Shown: one piece after another, positions 48,385-58,074 of the stretch
Position numbering within the stretch: the first letter of the stretch is position 1
Layout: each line of letters starts with the position of its first letter
The notes under the pieces: generated by a model
Seen by the model: the letters and a program-made list of their open reading frames with translations, nothing else
The model's database searches: none
What the model was told of the DNA's origin: nothing
Translations under genes and position numbers: made by a program
DNA from: Vibrio sp. Isolate34
GTDB lineage: Bacteria; Pseudomonadota; Gammaproteobacteria; Enterobacterales; Vibrionaceae
NCBI RefSeq assembly: GCF_022397915.1
Contig: NZ_JAKEUO010000010.1
Coordinates: 62,001-126,000 of the forward strand
Length of the DNA stretch: 64,000 nt
Direction of reading: 5' to 3'

Positions 48385-48964
48385 GTCCGAGCTTTGGTTC
48401 GCTGCCATCGAGTAGGCGGCGGATATTCTGGTGGTGACGTAACACGATCAAACAGCACAACATCGCCACGGGCAGTGTGTATTGGGGTTTGACTAACCAA
48501 GCGTAGAAAGGTGCAAGCAGCACGGTCACTAATGCAGCCAGAGACGAGTATCGAAACAAAAGCGCGACCACTAACCAAGTTGCCATGATCATTCCCGTTA
48601 GATCGAGTCCTATTGGAGCGATGGCGCCAAGTGCGGTTGCGACACCTTTACCACCCTTAAAGTGGAAGAAGATCGGATACATATGACCAAGGCAGGCTGC
48701 GATAGCAACAACGCCTAAAATGATTGGGTCGATCTTGAGGTAGTAGCCAAGCCAGACCGGGATGGTGCCTTTGAGCATGTCGCAAAGCAGTACTGACGCT
48801 GCAGCACCTTTGCCGCCGACACGTAACACATTAGTAGCTCCGGGATTATTCGAACCCACCGTTCTTGGGTCAGGGAGCCTCAAAACTCGGCATATCAAGA
48901 CCGCACTAGAGATTGAACCTAGTAAGTAGGCAGCAATGATCATGATAAGTGCCAATGGGGTCAT
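48368..48964 (-). CDS. plsY: Glycerol-3-phosphate acyltransferase PlsY
   Basis: A 198-residue integral membrane enzyme that uses acyl-phosphate to make lysophosphatidic acid, the first step of phospholipid synthesis. The catalytic loops are [12 protein letters not shown] and [13 protein letters not shown], and five or more membrane segments are visible. Divergent from folB. The presence of PlsY next to folB is conserved in gammaproteobacteria. Confidence 0.95.
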   Translation of the reverse strand: MTPLALIMIIAAYLLGSISSAVLICRVLRLPDPRTVGSNNPGATNVLRVGGKGAAASVLLCDMLKGTIPVWLGYYLKIDPIILGVVAIAACLGHMYPIFFHFKGGKGVATALGAIAPIGLDLTGMIMATWLVVALLFRYSSLAALVTVLLAPFYAWLVKPQYTLPVAMLCCLIVLRHHQNIRRLLDGSEPKLGQKKSA

Positions 48965-49102
48965 GTCTGTCCTTAAACGGTTATAAACCTAACGATGGGA
49001 AAATAATGCTCAATCCAAGAGTAATTGATATCATATCTCGAATTACGCAAATAATACGTTTTTTTCCCCAATATGGGTATCCGACCTCTAAAAGGACAAG
49101 TC

Positions 49103-49462
49103 ATGGCACTGGATAAAGTTTTTATTGAACAGTTAGAAGTAATTACAACGATCGGTGTTTACGATTGGGAACAAGAGATCAAACAAAAACTGGTGCTTGA
49201 TATTGAAATGGCTCATGACAACCGTCCAGCAGGCAAAAGTGATGATGTGGTTGACGCTTTGGATTACTCAACCGTGAGTACCGCAGTGCTTGACCATATT
49301 GCTAACGGTCGTTTCCTATTGGTTGAGCGTGTGGCAGAAGAAGTCGCTGAGTTAATCATGACTCAATTCTCTGTGCCTTGGATTAAGATCCGCCTAGCGA
49401 AGCCGGGTGCAGTACCACAAGCAAAAGCTGTTGGCGTGATCATCGAACGAGGTCAAGCATGA
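49103..49462 (+). CDS. folB: Dihydroneopterin aldolase
   Basis: A 119-residue enzyme that cleaves dihydroneopterin to 6-hydroxymethyl-dihydropterin, the folate pterin. Family features are LEVITTIGVYDWEQEIKQKL, LDYSTVSTAV and VERVAEEVAELI. ATG at 49103 is supported by AAAGGA; an in-frame start upstream (49073) adds ten atypical residues. Its stop overlaps folK (ATGA). Confidence 0.95.
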   Translation: MALDKVFIEQLEVITTIGVYDWEQEIKQKLVLDIEMAHDNRPAGKSDDVVDALDYSTVSTAVLDHIANGRFLLVERVAEEVAELIMTQFSVPWIKIRLAKPGAVPQAKAVGVIIERGQA

Positions 49463-49941
49463 CAGTAGCCTATGTTGGTGTTGGCACGAACATAGATCGC
49501 GACAAGCATGCAAGGGTGGCATGGACAGAGCTTCAATCATTAGGGATTAACCTTAAATGCTCTAAAATCTATCACTGTGAGCCTGTGGGTTTTAATAGCC
49601 ACCCGTTTTATAACTTTGTGATAGAGCTCGACACATCACTTTCATTGACTGAATTTTCACAGCAACTTCGTAAAATTGAGTTTAAATGGGGTCGCTCTCA
49701 AGATGCGCACAAACTTCAAGATCGAAAGCTCGATCTTGATATTGTGCTGTTTGGAGACGTGGTTTCTGAGCGAGAACCAGAATTACCGCGCAGTGATATC
49801 TATAAATATCCTTTTGTAACACAACCACTTTATGATCTCTGTCCTGCGAGAGTGATCCCGCAAGATGGACGAACCGTCAGTGAAATATGGCAGAAGATGC
49901 AGCAATTAGACTCGCTCTCTGTTGTAGATATAAAACTATAA
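49459..49941 (+). CDS. folK: 2-amino-4-hydroxy-6-hydroxymethyldihydropteridine pyrophosphokinase
   Basis: A 160-residue enzyme that transfers pyrophosphate from ATP to the product of FolB, the next folate step. YVGVGTNIDRDKH, the HPFYNFVIEL segment and the Mg-binding RKLDLDIVLFGD are present. It is coupled to folB by a four-base overlap and followed 15 nt later by uppP. Confidence 0.93.
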   Translation: MTVAYVGVGTNIDRDKHARVAWTELQSLGINLKCSKIYHCEPVGFNSHPFYNFVIELDTSLSLTEFSQQLRKIEFKWGRSQDAHKLQDRKLDLDIVLFGDVVSEREPELPRSDIYKYPFVTQPLYDLCPARVIPQDGRTVSEIWQKMQQLDSLSVVDIKL

Positions 49942-49956
49942 TTTTTAAGGTAAGTA

Positions 49957-50760
49957 ATGAGTTATTTTGAAGCGTTTATATTGGCGTTGGTGCAAGGCTT
50001 TACTGAGTTTCTACCTATTTCCAGTTCTGCACACTTAATCCTTCCTTCTGCTGTTTTAGGCTGGGAAGATCAAGGCTTGGCTTTTGATGTCGCGGTCCAT
50101 GTTGGTACTTTGGCTGCCGTGGTTATCTATTTCCGTAAAGAAGTGGTGTCTCTTTTGAGTGCTTTCTTTGGTTCGGTATTTAAAGGCGATCGCAGCAAAG
50201 AAGCGAAGCTGGCGTGGATGATCATTCTCGCGACGATTCCTGCGTGTATCTTTGGTCTGCTAATGAAAGACATTGTTGAGCTTTACCTGCGCAGTGCATG
50301 GGTGATTGCGACAACCACTATCGTCTTTGGCCTGTTGCTATGGTGGGTGGACAAGAACTCAAGCCTACGTGATGACGAATACCAAGCGGAGTGGAAAAAA
50401 GCCTTGTTCATTGGTCTTGCTCAAGCAATGGCGATTATCCCGGGTACATCTCGTTCTGGCGCTACGATTACTGCAGCGCTTTACCTTGGCTTTACTCGTG
50501 AAGCGGCAGCTCGATTCTCTTTCTTGATGTCTATTCCAATCATCACTTTAGCTGGTGGTTACTTAGGTCTTAAGTTGGTTACAAGCGGTGACCCAATCCA
50601 TGTTGGCACTCTGCTAACGGGCGTTGCGGTGTCTTTCATCAGTGCTTACATCTGTATTCACTTCTTCTTGAAGCTTATCTCTCGTATGGGCATGACACCA
50701 TTTGTTATCTACCGCCTAATTCTAGGTTGTGGTCTGTTTGCTTTCTTAATGATGCAATAA
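49957..50760 (+). CDS. uppP: Undecaprenyl-diphosphatase (BacA/UppP)
   Basis: A 267-residue membrane phosphatase that recycles undecaprenyl diphosphate for cell-wall synthesis and gives bacitracin tolerance. The two catalytic motifs are [15 protein letters not shown] near the start and [14 protein letters not shown] near 175. Seven to eight membrane helices. It is third in a folB-folK-uppP run. Confidence 0.96.
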   Translation: MSYFEAFILALVQGFTEFLPISSSAHLILPSAVLGWEDQGLAFDVAVHVGTLAAVVIYFRKEVVSLLSAFFGSVFKGDRSKEAKLAWMIILATIPACIFGLLMKDIVELYLRSAWVIATTTIVFGLLLWWVDKNSSLRDDEYQAEWKKALFIGLAQAMAIIPGTSRSGATITAALYLGFTREAAARFSFLMSIPIITLAGGYLGLKLVTSGDPIHVGTLLTGVAVSFISAYICIHFFLKLISRMGMTPFVIYRLILGCGLFAFLMMQ

Positions 50761-50795
50761 CAGACGCGATAACAGTCTCGTCGTAAGATTGAAAT

Positions 50796-50823
50796 AAAAA
50801 GCCCGCTTAATCGCGGGCTTTTT
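50796..50823. terminator. Bidirectional terminator between uppP and cca
   Basis: AAAAAGCCCGC (50796-50806), a 6-nt loop and GCGGGCTTTTT (50813-50823). Confidence 0.9.
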
Positions 50824-50850
50824 CATACGTATTTATCAGCGCACTTAAGA

Positions 50851-52119
50851 TTAGTGACTAGAGAGTCCCGATAGAGCGCTTTCAATTGCCGCTGCTCTGC
50901 GCTTTTCTTGCTCTTCTCGAATCTCTTTGCCTTTAAAGCCATCGGCAATAATAGCTTTAACTTCGACTTGCAGCGCCGCTTGATAAGCCGCTTCAAAACG
51001 AGATTTTTGAGGATAAGGCTGATCTTCTAAACCTTTGCGACCAGCGTGGTCGGCTTGGCAGCAAAGTAGAATGTCGTGGAGCCTGTCTGGTTTACGCCAA
51101 ACATCGAACTTGTTCAAAACCTTAAGGAAGGTGGTTGGCTTGAGCTCACCCGCGCGATGGATATTCGAGTGCTGTTCACACACTAATAGTGCGAGATCTC
51201 TGAATTCATTGGGTATTCTTACTCGCTCACAAAGTTTCTTAATGATCTTCACGCCAGTATGGCAATGCATTTTGTGGCTTGGCCATTCGGCTTGTGGTGT
51301 CACGCCTTTACCTAAGTCATGCACTTGAGCGGCAAAGCGTACTGGTAACGATGGGCTTAATAGCGCTGCTTGTTGAGCCACCATCAACGTGTGAATACCT
51401 GCGTCGATTTCAGGGTGCCATTTCTCAGGCTGAGGGACACCAAATAGAGCGTCAATCTCAGGCAAAACAACCGCGAGTGCTCCGCACTCTTTGAGCACTG
51501 AAAGGAACACCTCTGGATGTGGCGTGCTAAGAGACTTGTGCCACTCTTGCCAAACACGCTCTGCTGTAAGGTGTGCGAGCTCTCCTGATTCAACAATCTC
51601 ACTCATCATCAACATGGTTTCAGGTGCAATCGTAAAGTTTAGGTGGTGAAGCTTGGCAGCGAAACGAGCTACACGCAGTACACGAAGTGGATCTTCAACA
51701 AAGGCATCGGATACGTGTCTAAGAATACGATCGAAGAGATCTTGCTGGCCATGGTAAGGATCGTGAAGGTTGCCTTCATCATCTTGTGCGATCGCGTTAA
51801 TGGTTAGATCTCGGCGCATCAGATCTTCTTTCAAGCTAACATCCGGCGCGAAGTAACATTCGAAGCCTGTGTAACCAGATCCTGATTTTCTCTCGGTGCG
51901 AGCCAGTGCGTGCTCTTCCTTGGTTTTTGGATGCAGGAAGACCGGGAAGTCTTTACCCACCGCAGTGAAGCCAAGGCTTTCCATCTGTTGAGGGGTACTG
52001 CCGACCACGACCCAATCTTTATCATAGCTATCAATATTGAGTAGCTTATCGCGCACCGCCCCACCGACTAGATAGCGCTGTAGCCCATTCTCTTTTGGTA
52101 GGCTATCGTATATTTGCAA
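50851..52119 (-). CDS. cca: CCA-adding tRNA nucleotidyltransferase with HD domain
   Basis: A 422-residue enzyme that builds or repairs the 3' CCA of tRNA. The class-II catalytic region is RYLVGGAVRDKLL then DKDWVVVG; RRDLTINAIAQD and EDPLRVLRVARFAAK complete the head. The HD phosphohydrolase domain (~225-330) includes VHDLGKG, as in E. coli Cca. The start is taken as TTG at 52119 because AGGTGA lies 5 nt upstream. That gives 15 residues before RYLVGG, whereas E. coli has MKIYLVGG. Divergent from gspA. Confidence 0.88.
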   Translation of the reverse strand: MQIYDSLPKENGLQRYLVGGAVRDKLLNIDSYDKDWVVVGSTPQQMESLGFTAVGKDFPVFLHPKTKEEHALARTERKSGSGYTGFECYFAPDVSLKEDLMRRDLTINAIAQDDEGNLHDPYHGQQDLFDRILRHVSDAFVEDPLRVLRVARFAAKLHHLNFTIAPETMLMMSEIVESGELAHLTAERVWQEWHKSLSTPHPEVFLSVLKECGALAVVLPEIDALFGVPQPEKWHPEIDAGIHTLMVAQQAALLSPSLPVRFAAQVHDLGKGVTPQAEWPSHKMHCHTGVKIIKKLCERVRIPNEFRDLALLVCEQHSNIHRAGELKPTTFLKVLNKFDVWRKPDRLHDILLCCQADHAGRKGLEDQPYPQKSRFEAAYQAALQVEVKAIIADGFKGKEIREEQEKRRAAAIESALSGLSSH

Positions 52120-52203
52120 CTTATCACCTCGAAATGTTTTATCACTGCTGGACTTTACGGCAAGCAATGGTACTTTCCATTAATCGTAATTATAGGGCAG
52201 CAC

Positions 52204-53874
52204 ATGTATAAGGAATATTTTGGCTTCGTTGAGATGCCATTTTCGATTGTACCAAATTCTCGTTATTTGTTTTTGAGTCAGCGTCATCAAGAAGCGATGC
52301 AGAACCTACAAGCCGGTTTAGGCGAGGGTGGGGGCTTTGCGATGCTTACTGGTGAGGTAGGTACAGGTAAAACAACCGTCGCCAAAGCGATGTTGTCTTC
52401 ACTCGATAATCAGACTCAAGCTGGCCTTATACTCAACCCTACGTTTTCCAATACTGATTTGCTTGAAGCTATCTGTGATGAGTTTGAGGTCGACTACCCT
52501 GAGCAAGCATCGCTCAAGCAGTTGAGTCAGGCTATTCATCATTTCCTGCTTGATAGCCATGCAGACTGTATTCAAACCTTATTGGTCATTGATGAAGCGC
52601 AACACCTCGCTGCCGATGTGTTGGAGCAGCTACGTCTTCTAACCAATTTGGAAACCGACAGTCGTAAGCTGTTAAAAGTGCTGCTGGTTGGTCAACCCGA
52701 ATTACAACAGCACCTACAGACCACGCAGCTACGTCAGCTAGCGCAGCGCATTACTGGTCGCTATCACCTATTGCCTCTTAATACGGAAGAAACCGGCAAG
52801 TACATCGCGTTTCGTTTGGAAACGGCGGGTGGCGAACAGATGTTATTTGCGAATCGTTCTATCAAGCTGATCGCCCAATACACTCATGGTATTCCAAGGT
52901 TGATTAACTTGGTGTGTGATAAAGCACTGCAATTGGCTTTTCATGACGGAGAGCAGTTACCGAGTAATGAAACTGTCAGTAGAGCCTGCCAACAGGTTAT
53001 GGCTTTTCAGGCGGATGTGTACCATGTTGAGAAGCCTCGTGGCGTAGGTATTGCGCCAAAACTGTTCCAATACGCAGGCATTGCCACATTAAGTGTTGGC
53101 CTCGCGGTAGCAACTTTTAATCTCGCGCCATCCTATATCGATTCATGGTTACCTGCTGAGACGGAAAGTGAAGCCAAAACTGAGGTGGTGGCACACGCTC
53201 AGCGCTCACTAGTAGCCGATACTCCTAAATTGGTTGAAGAACTTAAGCCAACCAAGTTCGTGCTGCCCCAACATATCCAACAACACTTGATGCAGGGAAC
53301 CAACCGTTCTCTTGCGATTAAAGATCTCTACACCCTTTGGGGATATCAATCCTCTTTGCGTGATGGCTTGTGCTTAAGTGAGCCACAGAGTGTGTTTGTA
53401 TGTGAACAGCATCATTCGGATTTAGCGTCTCTGTTAGAACTCGGCGTGCCAGTAGTGCTCAATCTCGAAATAGACCAAGAGCCGGTATTTGCTGTGCTCT
53501 ATGGTGTGTCTGAGGATTCAGTCGAGCTGCTCGTTAACGAAAAGCTACTAACGATGCCAAAGCAATCATTAGAACAAGTATGGCAAGGCGACTATGTCGC
53601 GATTTGGAAACAGCCGTTAAGAGAGACCCTTAAAGAGGGGTATCAAGGTGAGGCGATTGCTATGCTTGATTTGCTGCTTTCTGAAGTCTTAGGTGAAGTG
53701 GTGTCTGGCAGTGATGTGTTTGATAACGAGTTGAAAATGAAAGTTGAAGCCTTTCAGATTTGGCAAGGGATGTCTGTCGATGGCATCGCTGGTAAGCGCA
53801 CGCTAGCAAGACTGCAAAGATTGGCGCAGCTTGATTCTCCTAAATTGATGTCACTGGAAGGAGGGGCAAGCTAA
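52204..53874 (+). CDS. gspA: Type II secretion ATPase ExeA/GspA
   Basis: A 556-residue inner-membrane protein. The cytoplasmic AAA ATPase has Walker A GEVGTGKTT (~50) and Walker B LLVIDEAQ (~145). One membrane helix follows (~285-305). The periplasmic part has a C39-peptidase-like domain (~370-460) and a peptidoglycan-binding domain at the end (FQIWQGMSVDGIAGKRTL). In Aeromonas, ExeA with ExeB helps the secretin pass the cell wall. ATG at 52204 follows AGGG. Its stop overlaps the gspB start by one base. Confidence 0.9.
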   Translation: MYKEYFGFVEMPFSIVPNSRYLFLSQRHQEAMQNLQAGLGEGGGFAMLTGEVGTGKTTVAKAMLSSLDNQTQAGLILNPTFSNTDLLEAICDEFEVDYPEQASLKQLSQAIHHFLLDSHADCIQTLLVIDEAQHLAADVLEQLRLLTNLETDSRKLLKVLLVGQPELQQHLQTTQLRQLAQRITGRYHLLPLNTEETGKYIAFRLETAGGEQMLFANRSIKLIAQYTHGIPRLINLVCDKALQLAFHDGEQLPSNETVSRACQQVMAFQADVYHVEKPRGVGIAPKLFQYAGIATLSVGLAVATFNLAPSYIDSWLPAETESEAKTEVVAHAQRSLVADTPKLVEELKPTKFVLPQHIQQHLMQGTNRSLAIKDLYTLWGYQSSLRDGLCLSEPQSVFVCEQHHSDLASLLELGVPVVLNLEIDQEPVFAVLYGVSEDSVELLVNEKLLTMPKQSLEQVWQGDYVAIWKQPLRETLKEGYQGEAIAMLDLLLSEVLGEVVSGSDVFDNELKMKVEAFQIWQGMSVDGIAGKRTLARLQRLAQLDSPKLMSLEGGAS

Positions 53875-54854
53875 TGTCACGTATTATGCATGAGCTTAAA
53901 CACTCTTCTGGAAAACAGTCGTCTCTGAATCAGCATTCTTTTGGCAAACCAAGCTTCAAAGGCTACCAGAATCATCATGTGCCTAGTCCAGCTAAAGGGA
54001 TGAATAACAAACGAGGTTCATCGCTAGCGATGGGGTTACTCCTAATGTTGGTTCCTTCCTTGCTGGTGGGTGGGGTTCTGGTCTATCAATCGTATAGCCA
54101 GCAACAGGCACACTTAGCAAACCAACCCGTTAATGCCGTGATGGCAGAGTTAAAGCCAAAGCCTCAACTAGAGCTTGAACCGAAAACCGTTGCTGCTGGA
54201 ACAAAGAGTGAAGCAACAGCTGTCGAGCCTCCAGAAGATGATGCCTTGTTTGCTGTGCGTGTTGCTCCGACAAGCAAAGCGTTAAAAGCATTACCACGCC
54301 AAGAGGTGTATGCGCAGATTGAGCTGGAAAGCAACAATGTTGCGGGTGGAACAACCGTCGCGATGGCCAATACCGATAGCACACCGCAAACAACAGCGAA
54401 TGCAGAACCGGTACCAACCCAACCAACGGTTCAATCAAGTGCGAATGATGAGAGTGCTGACCTACAAGCCGATAGTGATTTGCTGCAAGGGCTGGATCTG
54501 ACCGAGCTACCACCCGATTTGGCATTGAAGCTTGAATCCATCATGGGGGAGCAACAAAATGATGCACCTGAACCGATGGATTCTAGGCCTGCCGGACAAA
54601 TGGGGTCGCAGGTCATCGAGTTAGAAACACATACCAATAGCTTGTCTGGAGTGCTGCCTAAATTAGATCTACAGACTCACATGTACTCAAGCAGCGAAAC
54701 CAAGCGTTGGGTAAAAGTGAATGGTCACGAAGTGGCGCAAGGAGATTGGATCGACCAAGACATTCAGTTACTCGAGATTAAACCGCAATCGGTGGTTATT
54801 GAGTTCAATCAGCAGAAGATAGAAATCCCTGCGCTGTATGAATGGAAAGGTTAG
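53874..54854 (+). CDS. gspB: Type II secretion assembly protein ExeB/GspB
   Basis: A 326-residue partner of GspA. A cytoplasmic N-terminus, one membrane helix (~57-76, MGLLLMLVPSLLVGGVLVY) and a long Pro/Ala/Glu-rich periplasmic linker (~80-265) precede the conserved C-terminal domain (~270-326, WVKVNGHEVAQGDWI). The domain resembles PulB/OutB/GspC HR-type beta folds. Coupled to gspA by TAATG. The core gsp operon is not in the window. Confidence 0.86.
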   Translation: MSRIMHELKHSSGKQSSLNQHSFGKPSFKGYQNHHVPSPAKGMNNKRGSSLAMGLLLMLVPSLLVGGVLVYQSYSQQQAHLANQPVNAVMAELKPKPQLELEPKTVAAGTKSEATAVEPPEDDALFAVRVAPTSKALKALPRQEVYAQIELESNNVAGGTTVAMANTDSTPQTTANAEPVPTQPTVQSSANDESADLQADSDLLQGLDLTELPPDLALKLESIMGEQQNDAPEPMDSRPAGQMGSQVIELETHTNSLSGVLPKLDLQTHMYSSSETKRWVKVNGHEVAQGDWIDQDIQLLEIKPQSVVIEFNQQKIEIPALYEWKG

Positions 54855-54900
54855 TGACGTTGCAATTGGCATGGTAGCTGAGTAGAAATTCAAGACAAAT

Positions 54901-54929
54901 AAAAAGGAGCACCTCGGTGCTCCTTTTTG
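54901..54929. terminator. Bidirectional terminator between gspB and the SH3-domain gene
   Basis: AAAAAGGAGCAC (54901-54912), a CTCG loop and GTGCTCCTTTTT (54917-54928). Confidence 0.9.
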
Positions 54930-54978
54930 ATATTCGCTACTGGATTTACCTTAGTGAAAGGCAAGTAAAGCGGTTCGC

Positions 54979-55590
54979 TTACGCCCAGCCGTTTGGTGAC
55001 TTTCTGCGACGAGGCATGATGTGTGGTAGAACAAGGCCTAGAAGTAGACCGATACCAGCAACACCACCACCGTACATGAAGTACTTCAGCAGTAGGTCAT
55101 CTTTCTGCGTGTCTAGCTTAGCACGTAGTTCACGGTTTTCTGTTTGAGAGCTTGTTAGCTGTTGGCTAATTTCGCTGTAGTTCTGTTCAAGTTCAGCAAT
55201 TTGCTTGTTACGAGAATCTAGAGAGCTCGCTAGGCCAGCTTTTTCACTGTCAGCACTTTGACGAGCGTTTGCTAGCTTGCCTTTTACTTCAGTCAGTTCT
55301 TTCTCTAGTTTAGGCATGCGCAGTGCCATGCTTTCTTGAGTGCTTACAAACTTACTTTCAACCCAACCTTTACGGCCGCGGTTGTCTTGAATCTGGGTGT
55401 AACCCGTACTCTTGTTAGTTTGTAGGTATGTAATCTTCTCACCAGCGTCAACACTACCGATGATACGGAAGGTATTGTTTGGGCCAGAATGCATATAAGT
55501 AAATAGTTTGTCAGCAATATAACGGTCTTGTGCAAAGGCAGCTGGAGCCGCAAGCATTGCGAACAAAACTAAGCTAATCAGTTTTTTCAC
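54979..55590 (-). CDS. TIGR04211-family SH3-domain membrane protein (YgiM-like)
   Basis: A 203-residue protein with a signal peptide (MKKLISLVLFAMLAAPAAFA), a bacterial SH3 domain (~22-90, FTYMHSGPNNTFRIIG and GRKGWVESKFV), a coiled coil (~95-165) and a C-terminal membrane helix (~170-188) followed by PRRRKS. This is the domain plan of E. coli YgiM. The domain may bind peptidoglycan, but the function is not established. In E. coli it also neighbours ygiF. Confidence 0.87.
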   Translation of the reverse strand: MKKLISLVLFAMLAAPAAFAQDRYIADKLFTYMHSGPNNTFRIIGSVDAGEKITYLQTNKSTGYTQIQDNRGRKGWVESKFVSTQESMALRMPKLEKELTEVKGKLANARQSADSEKAGLASSLDSRNKQIAELEQNYSEISQQLTSSQTENRELRAKLDTQKDDLLLKYFMYGGGVAGIGLLLGLVLPHIMPRRRKSPNGWA

Positions 55591-55681
55591 AGTAAATCCC
55601 TTAACGATTCAAATTGGGTAGGCGGATGAGTCAGCCTCAATTAGCAAATAATATTTAGTTTCTTTATGCGGTGCAACAAAG

Positions 55682-55705
55682 AAGGGAGGCAAAGCCTCCC
55701 TTTCT
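55682..55705 (-). terminator. Terminator of pitA
   Basis: AAGGGAGGC (55682-55690), an AAA loop and GCCTCCCTT (55694-55702). The T-rich tail on the minus strand is modest. Confidence 0.75.
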
Positions 55706-55795
55706 GTGCGTTTGAGTCAATAATGACATGGCATTTACATATCGTTACTGAAGCTCACACTATTCTGACGCTAGTCATCACTAACGCAGTCGCGA

Positions 55796-57058
55796 TTACA
55801 TAGTAAACGCAGCTTGAATTCCGTAGAAGAACACAACAGCAAGTAGAGCACCAGCAGGCAGTGTCACAATCCAAGAAGCTACGATATTACGTACAACGCC
55901 TAAGTTCAGTGCTGCGATACCACGAGCAAAACCAACACCCAATACCGCACCAACCAGTGTTTGTGTAGTAGAGATTGGAAGGCCAGTACCTGAAGCGAGT
56001 ACAACCGTACATGCAGTTGCAAGTTGTGCAGCAAAGCCACGGCTTGGTGTTAATTCTGTAATACCAGTACCAACGGTTGCCATTACTTTATGACCCATTG
56101 TTGCAAGACCAACAACGATACCTAAGCCACCTAGAGGAAGAATCCACCATGCGATAGTACTCTTACCTGTGATTTCGCCCATGTGCTCAACCGTTGATAC
56201 AACAGCTGATAGTGGACCAATCGCGTTTGCAACGTCGTTTGAACCGTGTGCGAAAGCCATCGCACAAGCTGTGATAACCATTAGTACCGAGAAGATGCCT
56301 TCAACGCCAGCAAAGCCGTGGTCTTCTTCGCGGTTAGCGAATTTCTTCTGGATGTATAGGTAACCGCCGATCATAACAAGCGCAGAAACGCCAGCAGCCC
56401 AAACCCATGCTTCAGTGTTGCTTAGGTGAAGACCTACGTGCTTAAGACCTTTCTTGATCGTTACAAGTGCAATGACCATTGTCGTAATGAACATGTATAC
56501 CGGTACAAAACGCTTCGCATTGAATAGCGGGTTTTCCGTATCAAAGATCAGTCGCTGCGCACTCACAAATATTACGTAAGCAAAGAAGCCGGAAATAACA
56601 GGTGTGATAATCCAACTGCCCACAATGCCTTGAACGCTGCCCCAGTCAACCGCTTCTGTACCTACAGAGATACAAGCAAAACCGATGATTGCACCTATGA
56701 TTGAGTGAGTAGTAGAAACAGGCCAGCCCATGTACGAAGCTAGAAGTAGCCATGTACCTGCAGCTAGAAGTGCAGACATCATACCGAACACAAGTACATC
56801 TGGTTGATGAGCGAATAGAGATGTTTCGATAACACCTTTACGGATCGTATCGGTAACTTCGCCACCGGCAAGATATGCGCCCGCGAATTCAAAGATCATT
56901 GCGATAATGATCGCTTGTTTAACGGTTAGAGCTTTAGAGCCTACTGAGGTGCCCATTGCGTTCGCAACGTCATTTGCACCAATACCAATAGCCATCAAGA
57001 AACCGAAAGCTGCTGCAACAATAATCAGGACAGTGCCGTAGTTAGCAAGGATATCCAT
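55796..57058 (-). CDS. pitA: Low-affinity inorganic phosphate transporter, PiT family
   Basis: A 420-residue transporter with about ten membrane helices. The duplicated PiT signature appears as GANDVANAMGTSVGSKAL near residue 27 and AHGSNDVANAIGPLSAV near 268. Phosphate enters as a metal-phosphate complex with protons or sodium. It is preceded by the PhoU-like gene (128-nt gap), the usual pairing for PiT transporters. Confidence 0.93.
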   Translation of the reverse strand: MDILANYGTVLIIVAAAFGFLMAIGIGANDVANAMGTSVGSKALTVKQAIIIAMIFEFAGAYLAGGEVTDTIRKGVIETSLFAHQPDVLVFGMMSALLAAGTWLLLASYMGWPVSTTHSIIGAIIGFACISVGTEAVDWGSVQGIVGSWIITPVISGFFAYVIFVSAQRLIFDTENPLFNAKRFVPVYMFITTMVIALVTIKKGLKHVGLHLSNTEAWVWAAGVSALVMIGGYLYIQKKFANREEDHGFAGVEGIFSVLMVITACAMAFAHGSNDVANAIGPLSAVVSTVEHMGEITGKSTIAWWILPLGGLGIVVGLATMGHKVMATVGTGITELTPSRGFAAQLATACTVVLASGTGLPISTTQTLVGAVLGVGFARGIAALNLGVVRNIVASWIVTLPAGALLAVVFFYGIQAAFTM

Positions 57059-57186
57059 CGTAATACCTAGTTGTTTGATAACAAGCGGAGCAAATTTAGA
57101 CGCAAAAAACCGCTCAGCGAGAGAAATACTCAGCGCATAAGTGGTTTGTTCAAAAAGTGCTCTTCGTTATATGGTTAACGTATGAT

Positions 57187-57867
57187 TTAAGATCGAGAAA
57201 GCATTACTTCAAGACGAGCGCCTACACGCTGTGCTTGATCTGCAATACCACCAACCCATTCAAGAATTTTGTATAAGAACATGATATCAACTGGATTCAG
57301 ACCGTCTTCGATCGCCATCAATTGTTGGCGTAATTCGATCTGCATCGCATCCGTGTCATCTTCAATTACATCTAATTGATGAATCATTTCAGCAACGAGT
57401 GTTACTTCGCGGCCCTTAAAGCCAGTCTCAAGTAATTCGTCTAGTTCATTGATTACGCTTTGTGCTTGGTTCGCTGCATCTAGACAACGTTTAACGTAAG
57501 CGATGAAATTTTCTTGTAGAGGAGCAGGAATGACAAGTTGACGACCATATACACGGCCAGCAATGTCTTTCGCTAGGTTTGCTAGTTTGTCTTGCTGCGT
57601 TAATAGCTCCAACATATCGGTGCGATCAACTGGCATAAACAAACCACGAGGAAGTTTAAGGCGAATTTCACGTTTTAGTACGTCAGCTTCTTTCTCAAGG
57701 TGAGAAATTTGAGCTCGAATTTCGGCTGCTTTCTCCCAGTCACCTTTTGAAGAAACTTCAAAGAAATTAACTAGGTGAGAACAACATTCGTTCACGCATA
57801 CTACGTGACGCTGCAAAGGTTTAATTGGGGACTTTGCAAATAACCCCATAATTGTATTTACTGGCAT
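57187..57867 (-). CDS. TIGR00153/DUF47-family PhoU-like regulator
   Basis: A 226-residue helical protein of the YkaA/PhoU-like family, expected to modulate the adjacent phosphate transporter. MPVNTIMGLFAKSPIKPLQ opens the protein. Metal-binding acidic repeats are in SHLEKEADVLKREI and VIEDDTDAMQIEL. An in-frame ATG two codons earlier (57873) cannot be ruled out. No Pho box was seen in its 200-bp upstream region. Confidence 0.9.
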   Translation of the reverse strand: MPVNTIMGLFAKSPIKPLQRHVVCVNECCSHLVNFFEVSSKGDWEKAAEIRAQISHLEKEADVLKREIRLKLPRGLFMPVDRTDMLELLTQQDKLANLAKDIAGRVYGRQLVIPAPLQENFIAYVKRCLDAANQAQSVINELDELLETGFKGREVTLVAEMIHQLDVIEDDTDAMQIELRQQLMAIEDGLNPVDIMFLYKILEWVGGIADQAQRVGARLEVMLSRS

Positions 57868-58074
57868 GGTCATCCAACCTAATAAATAATAACCTTAAAA
57901 CAACATACACCACATTCATGGTGAAATGTTAAGCGATGGCTACAAAGTCGCGCATGTTAACCTAATCAATGTCTCATTAAAACTGTTTTAGATCATCATA
58001 AGGGCGATATTTCTGACTTGCCGACTTTTCAAATTGGCAATATCCTGTCCCTATCTTCACAGAAAGGTATAACT

